From NCBI RefSeq assembly GCF_023078275.1, contig NC_062993.1:6013252-6077251 (forward strand): DNA of 64,000 nucleotides, given 5' to 3'. The translations under genes were made by a program, and so were the position numbers. Position 1 is the first letter of the stretch. The number at the start of each line of letters is the position of its first letter. The DNA is from Leguminivora glycinivorella (taxonomy: Eukaryota > Arthropoda > Insecta > Lepidoptera > Tortricidae). The notes beneath the pieces are model-generated. The model saw nothing but the letters and a program-made list of their open reading frames with translations. It did not search any database and was not told where the DNA came from. This document shows positions 44,002 through 52,770 of this stretch, one piece after another.

Positions 44002-44365
44002 CAATAAAAATATTTACACAATCAAAACGTATAAATACGCGCATGCGTATGTTTTTATGTGAACAAGTGTTAGAAGAGCTCTGTTATCTCATTCACAAGG
44101 CCTTAATAGAAACATGCTAAACTACATAGTGACAACACAGTACAGGTTACGTTTCATTAAGCAGTATCTTAACGCTTGTCTGTCGAATAATGTAACACAG
44201 TATGAACTATGAATGAACATGCGTACGGGCCGTACAAGTAACGAGCGATTTTTGGTCGGCTAGCGCCGATACCGCGTAGATATGTTTGAGGAAACCCTAG
44301 AACTCAGTGTGATTTATAAAATAAGTACCTTGTTTTCGGATAAAATCGGACTAATAGTACAATGG
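44002..44365. other. No feature seen
   Basis: No gene or recognisable repeat, apart from a gcgcatgcg palindrome at about 44040. Confidence 0.45.
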
Positions 44366-44720
44366 ACACAGATTTTTTTTTATACTACGTCGGTGGCAAA
44401 CAAGCGTACGGCCCGCCTGATGGAAAGCGGTCACCGTAACCTATGGACGCCTGCAACTCAAAGAGTGTCACATGCGCGTTGCCACCCCATTAGAAATTTG
44501 TACATTCGCCTTTTTTTCCTTTGCTGTATTAAATACACAGTCCAACAATAAAAGGAGTGTACAAGTTCCAAGGAGGGTTCGGGTTGCCGACGACTCAAAG
44601 GACAATAGACGGAATAAGGCAGTTCCGTAAGTCCTCCCGTCATCAGCACACCGCACCCTCGTTGAGCTCTGGCAGCCTTACTCACCGACAGGAACACAAC
44701 ACTATGAGTAGGGTCTAGTA
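44366..44720 (-). mobile_element. Retroposon (SINE/LINE-like), minus orientation
   Basis: tttttttatactacgtcggt then ggcaaacaagcgtacggccc and gcctgatggaaagcggtcac is a phrase I recall as very common in Lepidoptera. The T-run at the left is the A-tail of a minus-strand retroposon. Downstream text (aggagggttcgggttgccga, aaggcagttccgtaagtcct) continues the body. No RT motif is visible. Frames on both strands are by-products. Confidence 0.62.
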
Positions 44721-44797
44721 CTATTTATTCCCTTATTCTTATTATGCTCTAAAATCCGTAGGCCCTTTTAAAAAAACTTTTGAAAGGTCACGCACTG

Positions 44798-44956
44798 TAG
44801 AGTCACCGGCAACAACATCGCACAAAAAGAAGGCCGCAAAAGTATCTGACACAATCTTATACAGCCAGAGAGCCAGTATAGAGCCATAAATAAGAGCTTG
44901 TCAGCTGTCAGTCATATTGCAGCTCTCTTTTGTGCGATGTTATTGCCGGTGACTCT
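44798..44956. mobile_element. TA-flanked MITE, GAGTCACCGG family
   Basis: tagagtcaccggcaacaaca then tcgcacaaaaagaa at the left; tctcttttgtgcgatgttat then tgccggtgactcta at the right. About 34 bp arms, TA at both edges. Related ends are at 38183-38326. Non-coding. Confidence 0.85.
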
Positions 44957-45506
44957 ACTGAACATTGTAACACCGATATCCGATTTATATTTTAACTGTG
45001 GAGTTTTTATCCCGTTGATTGAAAAGGTCACCTACATCGAATTGGCCGAGTGTGTGCTACCCAGGCTATACTATCTATGCAATACTGCAATCGATTAAGT
45101 TTGGCAATTTGTTTTAAAACTTTTAAACTACGAGTATAATGCGGTCATTTTGCAAGCCTTTTGTTTTTTGTAATTAACTTTTCTGTTGCAAAGTACATAT
45201 ACATATTTGTAAACTTTATTGATAATATTGATACGAAGAGAGTAATTATTATAATATAGAATTGATCTACTGTCCAGTGTCCACTGATAACCAGTTTATT
45301 ATTGTTACCTGTTAGCACATAAGTATACCAGTTACATTTATGGTAACTACAAAACGTTGTTCCTAAAGAAGCTTGCCAACTAATTATCGTGTCGTTTTAT
45401 TTTACTACTCGCAACGTTTATGGTAACTCAATAAATTCACGGCCCAAACAAACATGGCTCCTGGCTAGACTAAACTAAGTTGGCAACGATTTTACCACTG
45501 TGACCT
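44957..45506. other. No feature seen
   Basis: AT-rich, with tatggtaact twice (about 45340 and 45420). No gene. Confidence 0.45.
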
Positions 45507-45513
45507 ACGCAAG

Positions 45514-45743
45514 CTCACCTCGGACACTGGCGATCAAATATATGAAAGAGGCGCGTTCCTAGCACACAGTCTAAGCTCGTGTAGGTGAACGCGTACTATG
45601 CTTGTATGAGTGAAATATGACAGGTCGACTGTTCGTGTTTTTGACAGGCGGTAACTGTGAGTTAACCGAGAGGGGGTGGGCGGCACTTTCAGCGGGGAGC
45701 GGGAGTGGCCATACTGTACGATAGTACTCTTTATTATACTGTG
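45514..45743 (-). mobile_element. Unclassified 7-bp-TSD element, copy 3
   Basis: Starts ctcacctcggacactggcg and ends ttattatactgtg, with exact acgcaag duplications (45507-45513 and 45744-45750). 230 bp. The minus strand is open across the element: HSIIKSTIVQYGHSRSP ... YRLSKTRTVDLSYFTHTS ... LRLCARNAPLSYI. Very close to copy 2. Confidence 0.92.
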
Positions 45744-45750
45744 ACGCAAG

Positions 45751-45924
45751 GGTCATTTTAACATCAAATTTCTATGAAATATCACGTTCACTAATAATTA
45801 TGTGGAAAATCTGTCTTATCCAATTCCCTGTCAATTTAGCTTAGTCTGACTTTATCAACATCGGTTTTATACAAACCTAAGTTATCGCGCCAGCCAAGTA
45901 AGTAAGTAACAAATTCAGTGCAAT
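45751..45924. other. No feature seen
   Basis: Short AT-rich spacer. Confidence 0.4.
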
Positions 45925-46080
45925 ATCAGAATCAGAATCAGATGCTTTATTTGTAAAACATAGGTACATATTAGGTCTTAGGTCTATGAATGGTCTGAAC
46001 AAACTATGTTTTGCCGGTTGGCATACAAATGTCAAAAAGGACGAGAGGCTCGAGAGCAAATGGATATTATAAATGTCATG
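45925..46080 (-). mobile_element. LINE 3' end with (TGATTC)n-type tail
   Basis: On the minus strand: caaataaagcatctgattct followed by gattctgat, a polyadenylation-like word and a short tandem tail, as on 3' ends of some non-LTR elements. No protein part is recognised. Confidence 0.55.
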
Positions 46081-46818
46081 CAGGATCTTAACTTAAAAAT
46101 TAATAAATTACAATTAATTTACTAAAAGTAAATTCGCATTTTCTCCAAATACCAAAGTTATCCACCACAGACAATGTAACAACCCTGGTGAATTTGAAAT
46201 ATAGAACATTCGTAAGACACATTCAAAAATTTTATCACTGACCTGAAACATGTCGGAACAGTCGCGATCTTATAACGTGAGTAGAACCATTATATTGATG
46301 AAATAATTAAAATATGCTGCAGTTGGTATGTTTATATTGTTTATCGTATTTAAAGGCAAACAAATCCGCAGAACCGGAACACATTGTTATTATAGTGTGA
46401 TTCTCCACGCTAGTTCGTTTATTTACACAGCAAATGGATCGTTATTAGTCCACAACGAAAAAAAAAACAATAATTACGTTAAGCGTTTGCTAAACTCTCG
46501 ATAATGGTACCATCATCGAACCTACTACCTACCAATTTCACTGTTTATTTTTATACCGTAGAACGAAGTCATAAGAACGACTAATGGTCATTTTTGTTGC
46601 GTGAAAACAGTGGCTCAACCATTGTCCGTTCCATATTTGAAACCGTCGAACTGTCAAGCGTGTTCTAAATTTAAAATTGCGTAGCGCGTCTGAGCATGCT
46701 GTGTTGCCAACTGCACGGCAAAAAGGCAAGCTGAATACAGTAAGTTCCAAACTATTGTAAAGGATGGGCGAGACGAAGACTTAAATACCAGAAAAAAGTG
46801 GATGGACTGTGTGAGAGA
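46081..46818. other. No feature seen
   Basis: AT-rich; frames are short and without features. Confidence 0.45.
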
Positions 46819-47002
46819 TCCATACTAATATTATAAATGGGAAAATGTGTGTGTCTGTTTGTTTGTCTTGTCTGTCTTTCACGGCAAAACGGAGCAACGA
46901 AATGTCATGATTTTTTAAGTGGAGATAGTTGAAGGGATGGAGAGTGACATAGGCTACTTTTTGTCTCTTTCTAACGCGAGCGAAGCCGCGGGCAAAAGCT
47001 AG
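46819..47002 (+). mobile_element. Lep1-like Helitron, copy 2 (best preserved)
   Basis: 5' TCCATACTAATATTATAAAT, 3' ...GCGGGCAAAAGCTAG, with A at 46818 and T at 47003: exact Helitron-type insertion between A and T. The 3' hairpin cgcgagcgaagccgcg forms CGCG/CGCG, a bulged A and a GC-GAA-GC apex about 12 bases before the end. 184 bp, non-autonomous. Confidence 0.87.
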
Positions 47003-47903
47003 TATGAAATAAATGCAACTGAATGATGAGATGACCGGCAAGCGAATGATGATATCTGAAACGAGCTTAGCATAGTTACTAGTATCATTAGGTCAGTATG
47101 CTGGGCGGTTTGAGACGAATTTAAGAGAAGTGTTCAGAATACTCTGGCCAGATCCTTTGGATCGTCGACGTCGACTGCATTGTTTCATTTGATATTTAGT
47201 GTTTATTTTAAACCAGGTGGCGATTAAATGAAACCAGATGTTTGAGACTAATTAAATGTTGTGCTCTTTTTAAATGTCTGCATGATCCAGTTGTAAGACA
47301 TAAAAATTAAAAGTTTAACGTCCAATTATGCCCGTGCCAAGGTGGATGGCAAAAAAGTCCAAAGTCAGAGACCGCAAAAAGTCTTCGAGTTCGTCATCTG
47401 CGTCTAAATTTGGCTCAATTTATAGGAACAGATGTTGGATATCTCATTGCATAAGCTACAAAAAAGGTTTAGCTTAAGCTGTAAAAAGTTTCCGTACAAT
47501 TTACGATGTTTTTACACCTTATGGTTTACGAACGTCTGATGCCGAGTTTTGGTAAAAATGACCCGTTAGGCTTTTGAATTAAGAATGAACGCGTTTTTAT
47601 GGTAATCTGTGTGTTTTTTTTATGACACGTGTCATATGTGTTGTTTGATGTTTCTTATGCTTTATTTCGTTTAAAAAAAAAATGTTGATGAGGTGAGATT
47701 TTCTTTTCACCGTTACTTTTGTTTTAAACCCAGAGTAGAGACGAACCAAATAATCAACTCTGTATGCTTTTAATTTGACTTGTATATTGTCACTTTGATT
47801 TAGCTCTACCCATAGCCAGTGCACTTCTGTTCTTGACGACATAATTTAAAAAAAACATCACTGGCCGGTTGGCCGCTTTTCATTGAAACTCCATAGACAG
47901 GAA
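47003..47903. other. No feature seen
   Basis: AT-rich; minus-strand frames at 47597-47842 and 47806-47994 have no recognisable features. Confidence 0.45.
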
Positions 47904-48050
47904 GGCCTTTGTCACAGAATACTCGACGCAAATTCAAAATTGGAACCAGCATCTGTAATCTAAAGGAAACTGTTACCTCGCCTTTGTCACACAATCCTCA
48001 ACGCAAATTCAAAATTGGAACCAGCATCTAATCTAACGTACGGAAGCCAA
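47904..48050 (+). repeat. Tandem duplication, ~80 bp x 2
   Basis: gcctttgtcacagaatactc then caaattcaaaattggaacca and gcatct occur twice, about 80 bp apart (47904 and 47981), with small differences. No ends of a known element. Confidence 0.85.
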
Positions 48051-48282
48051 GAGGAAACGGTTACCATTATCGAGTTACGTTAAATTGAGACTTCCTCTGC
48101 CCTAGTCTTGGTTTGGCTAAGGGCTGTCAGTTAACCGACGAAAAACACCTTTGAATTTCACAGATAACGAAATTTTAAACATATGCGGAGAATATAAGGT
48201 TACTTTTAGGGTGTTGCTTATGTTGGCAGTACCTTTGATGACATGCTGGGGGAAATAAACTTTAATATCAATAATTTAAGGT

Positions 48283-48624
48283 TTGTTTTTTAATGATAAC
48301 ATCTTAATCCACGCTCGGGGGTTCCAGTTACAAAATTTCTCCACACGTGTTTACTTTCGCGATATAAAGTCGTCAAATGAAGTCTTTGTGAGTCATACAA
48401 TGGAAAATGATGTTTATTTACATGAGCGTAAAGTCTGGTTCGTATTGTTTAGAGATACACCTGCTGCTGAAATAACAGGAGAGATAGAAATGATTATTTT
48501 TGAAGATAAAATAAAATACACACACCATTGTAGATTTATTTTTAGGGGCATTCAACGAGAATGTCTCTTACGGAATACTTTGCCTTGTACGACAGCTACT
48601 TCAATCATATCCATAATGCTCTAG
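48283..48624 (+). CDS. Unrecognised open frame, 113 codons
   Basis: The longest non-repeat frame here. It has no ATG at its opening (begins TTG); the first Met is at MENDVYLHERKVWFVLF. Its composition is varied and protein-like, with segments such as ITGEIEMIIFEDKIKY and HHCRFIFRGIQRECLL. No domain is recognised. The end overlaps an inverted repeat (gagaatgtctcttacg at 48560 and cgtaagagacattctc at 48690). It could be a stray exon, the end of an unknown element protein, or chance. No good splice acceptor upstream. Confidence 0.25.
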   Translation: MFFNDNILIHARGFQLQNFSTRVYFRDIKSSNEVFVSHTMENDVYLHERKVWFVLFRDTPAAEITGEIEMIIFEDKIKYTHHCRFIFRGIQRECLLRNTLPCTTATSIISIML

Positions 48625-48707
48625 AATGCCTATTTGTTAGCCAAAGTCGTGAAATTATGTCTCCTGAAGTAAAACTAAAATAACATTACGTAAGAGACAT
48701 TCTCCTC
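48558..48707. mobile_element. Possible small TIR element
   Basis: acgagaatgtctcttacgga at the left, inverted at the right as tacgtaagagacattctcct: about 16 bp paired. About 150 bp; target duplication not identified. Confidence 0.5.
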
Positions 48708-48889
48708 CTTTACCAGACATATGCAAATCGAAAAGGATGAAAGACGAATTACAGTAATAGTGCTAAATTGGTCGCTAGAATGGACCGTGGGTTATGAAAA
48801 GTGACAGCTGTATAAACATCTGTCGTCTCTCCTTGTCTTACATTACAGCCATTAATCAAATGTACAATAGTATATTACTAAGTACCTAA

Positions 48890-48995
48890 ATTGTCACAGT
48901 TTCGTTTTCTTTCAACCCCTTATTTGCTAAGAGTGGCACTGAAGCTTTAGTAGTTTCATGTGTTCTGCCTACCCCTTTATGGGATACAGGCGTGA
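48890..48995 (+). repeat. gagtggcact dispersed repeat, plus copy
   Basis: tttctttcaaccccttattt, then gctaagagtggcactgaagc, gttctgcctacccctttatg and gatacaggcgtga. Same family as 7168-7240 and the inverse of 19830-19905. Confidence 0.65.
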
Positions 48996-49401
48996 ATATG
49001 TATGTATGTACCTAAATTGTTAGAGACTAAAGTCATTTTATGCAATACAACACTTACTGTATTTAATAAAGCTTAAAAATGTAAAACTAATCCTAACGTT
49101 TTGTTTCAGGTAAGTAAATGTCAGTTATTGGATACTTCTGACTACTGAGAGTACTGATAAATGCAGAAGGCAAGTATCAATTATTAGGTACGAGGGAGAT
49201 TTGGATTTATGAAATGAACCAACAATGTCTTCTTTCCGTCATCTTCTATCTAACCTGCCACTAATACATGTAGATGGGTCTAATATATACCTACAATACA
49301 GCGAGATGCATAAAAGTAAGTTACGCACACGCAGCGCTGTGCTAAGCTCAAGGTAAGGCTACTTTAAGCAGGCATCTTCTGAAGGAAATGCACAGTACAG
49401 G
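48996..49401. other. No feature seen
   Basis: No gene recognised. Confidence 0.45.
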
Positions 49402-49565
49402 CCCCGTAGCCGAATGGCATTTGTGCGACGCCAAACGAAATCGAAACGCCGCAGAAAGTTAGTCTCTCTCTGTCCCGCCAATACGCAAGAGCGATAGAAA
49501 TAGATAACTACGAAAGAGATATTATCATGAGCGTTTCGTGAGCCTTTGTGAATTCGGCTACGCAC
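49402..49565 (+). mobile_element. ATTCGGCTACG repeat, copy 2 (TIR element)
   Basis: Starts ccccgtagccgaatggcatt and ends with the inverted aattcggctacgcac. The interior has cgccaatacgcaagagcgat and agaaatagataactacga, matching 14050-14225. The 68-residue minus frame is a by-product. Confidence 0.75.
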
Positions 49566-49828
49566 ACAGATGCTAGTGCGAAAAGATTTGCCTTCGTATT
49601 GTTACGGAAACGTACGAACGTGTCAAGCCATTTCAGTCAGTCTCAGTTCAAGATGTATACTGACATTGATTGAACTAGCATGATAAATACTAACGTTTCC
49701 GGAAAAATACGAAGAAAACCCTTTTCGCACTATACATCTGTATTTACTTACAGTAAATTCTTCATTCTGTTTGCATCATACAAGTCGTACTACATTATAG
49801 TCGTTTGTACAAGATATTAGCTTACTTC

Positions 49829-49945
49829 TTAGTGTATCTTGGCTTTGAACTGCCAAAGCTTCCGATCCTGTGCAGTTTCTCGCCAGTCTTCTCAAAGTTA
49901 GCCGACCTCATCAGGTCAACGACTTGTATTGTACCTGGGTCGAGC
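49829..49945 (-). pseudogene. RTE-like LINE, C-terminal fragment 2
   Basis: The minus strand reads VVDLMRSANFEK, a frameshift, then DWRETAQDRKLWQFKAKIH and a TAA at 49831-49829. The WRETAQDRKLW ending is the RTE-clade signature also seen at 20446-20615, but the sequence differs enough to be another subfamily. Only about 35 codons remain. Confidence 0.75.
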
Positions 49946-50005
49946 GTTTAATGAATTAAGCCTGTCATTGTCAATTTGCGGATAGCGTGGAGCGTTACGC
50001 TTGAA

Positions 50006-50394
50006 TTACATTTCCGACGTCGTCTTCTTTAGATCATAGTTACATTCGTAGTTAGGTACAGTCAGCGACACTTTTCGTTTAGATCTGTCATACGATAACT
50101 TCTGTGCAGAAAGGATGGGTGATTTATCTTTGTAGCTGACTATAATAAAATTACGATAGGTCCTATGAAGTCCTATCGTGAACACTTCACAATTTGAGGC
50201 ATCTATTTTTTTGACTCTCAATAAAGACGTCTCTCTCATCTTCGATATTCGCGGTAGGGCCCTCTAAAAGTGTCCAGAAAATGGTCTGTGCCTGGTAAAA
50301 TCGTAATCAATAGTCATAGACTTGGTAGGTGTATTACGTTGCCATCAAATATATGCGCTCGTGCGGAGCGCTCAGTAATATCTAAAGTTAAACT
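50006..50394. other. No gene supported
   Basis: A 77-residue minus-strand frame at 50006-50239 has no recognised domain. No repeat identified. Confidence 0.4.
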
Positions 50395-50515
50395 GCAGGC
50401 CTAGCCGAAATGACAATCGTTGACGCTAGACGCTGATCGAAACGCAGTCTGATGGCTCTGTCGCTCCAAAGAGTGATAGAGATAGCGTTTGTTCATTTGG
50501 CTACGTACCCTGGCA
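50395..50515. mobile_element. TTTGGCTACGTACCC repeat, copy 3 (decayed)
   Basis: caggcctagccgaaatgaca at the left and atttggctacgtaccctgg at the right, inverted at the ends. The interior gatcgaaacgcagtctgatg then ctctgtcgctccaaagagtg is related to 14050-14225. Shorter and more diverged. Confidence 0.62.
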
Positions 50516-51347
50516 TCCTAATACTTTGGCCATGGATGCGTGTTCAGATATATAGCCAGGTCGATATATCTGATCACAACTTTACCTGTATGTTATACAG
50601 GGTAGACAGACACACAATGAGTCGTATGCGTTATGATTATGGCACTGTGCACGTGGCGTAATTCCGTGGGAAGTAGGGGGAGGTGCACGTCCTGTGGGCC
50701 TATTGTCATTCATTAACTTAGTCATTTAGGTAAATTAGTTACAATAAAACTTTTTCAACCGTGGGTATAACCCGGACAACACAATCTGCCTGGCATGATC
50801 GATCTCGTTCCTTCCCATATCTGTGCCTCACACTAAGACAGATCACCAAAAATCGACGCAACTAAAAGTTCTGGGCAGTGCATTGGTCTGAAATCCCGTA
50901 TTTTTATCTCCGCGACATTTAAACAGCTGTGCGTCATACTCGAGAGGAATGCCTGCTGTCACGGCCGGCATATTTCGCACGGTTATGGTTTTAACGTTTT
51001 TATATGGCATGTGTTAAAATGTTGGGAAAATACCTTGTTGTGAAAGTTTTCTACCTTGCTATTTACAAGGTTTTAAATCTTATACTCGAAATATCAGTTA
51101 CGTGCACTATGTAGTGGTATGTACAGAAGTAGATGTAACTGAAAAAAACAATACTTTATTGAACAAATGTTAACGCTCTTGTTTTGAAGGTCAATGATCT
51201 TAGCAGGACATATAGCGATTGGCACACTTTATATTTCATTAACAGATGTTTCGTAAATTCGTAACAGTGTGGCACAAATTGGCAGTATCTCGAAATGTTG
51301 GTCAAATTAAATTGTTTAAATTCATTAAACAGTTATAGAAATTCACT
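50516..51347. other. No feature seen
   Basis: No gene or shared repeat recognised, apart from a gatatatctgatc word like those near 7230 and 11210. Confidence 0.45.
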
Positions 51348-51354
51348 GTTTAAC

Positions 51355-51566
51355 TTAACCACCTCGGCCACTGGCGATCAAATATATGAAAGAGGCGCGT
51401 TCCTACCACACAGTCTAACTAAGCTCGTGTGGGTGAAACATGACAAGTCGACTGTTCGCGTTTTTGACAGGCGGTAACTGTGAGGTAACCGAGAGGGGAC
51501 GGGCGGCACTTTCAACGGGGAGCGGGAGTGGCCATACTTTACGATAGTACTCTTTATTATACCGTG
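51355..51566 (-). mobile_element. Unclassified 7-bp-TSD element, copy 4
   Basis: accacctcggccactggcg to ttattataccgtg, flanked by gtttaac (51348-51354 and 51567-51573; possibly 8 bp with a following t). The internal duplicated segment is present once, an in-frame shortening. The minus strand is again open throughout: GIIKSTIVKYGHSRSP ... YRLSKTRTVDLSCFTHTS ... CGRNAPLSYI. Confidence 0.88.
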
Positions 51567-51573
51567 GTTTAAC

Positions 51574-52297
51574 TGTAAAGGTCGCTTATACTTCATACAA
51601 AATCTCAACCTTTGACGACTGATACTTTCTACTGCTACTGACTCTAATGTTAGTTGCACTGTCAGTAGGTTATACGGCTTCTCTGACGCAAAAAATATAT
51701 CGAACAAATTAAATTATGGCCACAAGAGACAAGACAATTGTAAACGCAGACTTATTTTTAGCACTCAGGACTTTTGCCAGAACTTAACTCTTGCCGGTTT
51801 AAAACACTCCCTTTGGTCGCGTTTTAATTTGTCGCCACTCGTTTCGAATTTCCTATTTTTCGCACTTGTATCGTAATGTACTGCTCCATGCATGCCTGTG
51901 TCGTCACAATCTCGCGGTTTTTTTTACTAGGCGTCAATAGGAAAAACGCTAACTGGTAATTTTTTGTACTATTTAGGGCCAGTTGCATCAACCACATTTG
52001 ACAGACACATCATCATCACGCTGCAGAGGTCTATGGAACTTCCCATACAATATAATTTAGCGAATGCTTTAACGGTGACAGACGGTTTGGTGCAACCGGC
52101 CCTTAATAAATAATCCCTGTTTAAAATCCGTACTGGTAAGTTACTGTTAAAGGTCGCATGCAACATTGCAGTGGATGTCGCAACTGCAATGTCAGAATTG
52201 GGGGGAAAGTTGAACCTGCCCGCGGACTGATAACGCCAATTATAGTGATACTGGACGTCTTTTGCGTAATAAATTATTTATATACAATATAAACATA
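51574..52297. other. No feature seen
   Basis: Contains agggccagttgcatcaacca (51975) and its approximate inverse ttggtgcaaccggcccttaa (52089), probably ends of a small decayed element. Otherwise nothing. Confidence 0.45.
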
Positions 52298-52332
52298 TCC
52301 ATACTAATATTATAAAGGGGAAAGTGAAACAG
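52298..52332 (+). mobile_element. Lep1-like Helitron 5' end
   Basis: TCCATACTAATATTATAAAG preceded by A (52297): the 5' end seen at 46819, 62348 and 18262. Here it runs into a tRNA-like sequence after gggaaagtgaaacag. The matching 3' end is not certain; CTAG followed by T occurs at about 52556-52560 and 52594. Confidence 0.7.
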
Positions 52333-52406
52333 GCCTCCGTGGCGCAGTTGGGAGTGCGATGGCCCCGGCAAGGCCAGAGGTCGCAGGTTCGAGTCCTGCC
52401 GGAGGT
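52333..52406 (+). tRNA. tRNA-like sequence (SINE head or pseudo-tRNA)
   Basis: gcctccg pairs with cggaggt as an acceptor stem. The A box is tggcgcagttggg. An anticodon stem tggcc/ggcca has the loop ccggcaa (GGC at the anticodon position, C in place of the usual T33). The B box ggttcgagtcc lies in a perfect gcagg/cctgc T-stem. A GGC alanine tRNA is unusual in eukaryotes and T33 is missing, so this is more likely a tRNA-derived element head than a working gene. The minus-strand peptide RQDSNLRP is simply the antisense of this. Confidence 0.75.
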
Positions 52407-52439
52407 GTGAATTTTTCCATTTTCCCCTTAATTTAAAAA

Positions 52440-52724
52440 ATAGAACCGTTTTTCCCCCGAAGGGTAAAAAACGGATATTTAGGTTCCTGCCGAAGCTTGA
52501 ACCACTAATGAGATTAACACCTTCATAACTCGGCCCTAATCGAGTGAATTCCTCGACTAGTAGCGCCATCTGGCGCGCCAGTCAAGTACTAGTGTCGCCC
52601 GGTTACCAGCGCTCGGCTGCTTTTTCCTCAGTACCTTTAGCCGGCAAGGCCCTTAAGGGTGGTTCAAGCTTCGGCAGGAACCTAAATATCCGTTTTTTAC
52701 CCTTCGGGGGAAAAACGGTTCTAT
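52440..52724. repeat. 65-bp perfect inverted repeat
   Basis: Arms 52440-52504 and 52660-52724 are exact reverse complements (starting atagaaccgtttttcccccg, passing tacccttcggg-type words, ending cgaagcttgaacca). The 155-bp centre includes ctcgactagtagcgccatct, ggcgcgccagtcaagtacta and gctcggctgctttttcc, shared inverted with 58472-58631. A partial direct copy of the arm end follows at 52723-52761. Perfect arms suggest recent formation. Confidence 0.95.
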
Positions 52725-52770
52725 TTAGGTGTCCGTGCCTTCGCTTGAACCACTAATGAGACGTGTTTAA

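Noticed and set aside
52333..52406. Functional tRNA-Ala(GGC)
   Set aside because: GGC alanine tRNA is not expected in eukaryotes, position 33 is C, and the sequence is joined to a Helitron 5' end; a tRNA-derived element head is likelier.
52240..52569. Minus-strand 109-residue frame containing HLRQDSNLRPLALPGPSHS
   Set aside because: RQDSNLRP is the antisense translation of a tRNA B-box region; the frame covers a tRNA-like sequence, a Helitron end and an inverted-repeat arm.
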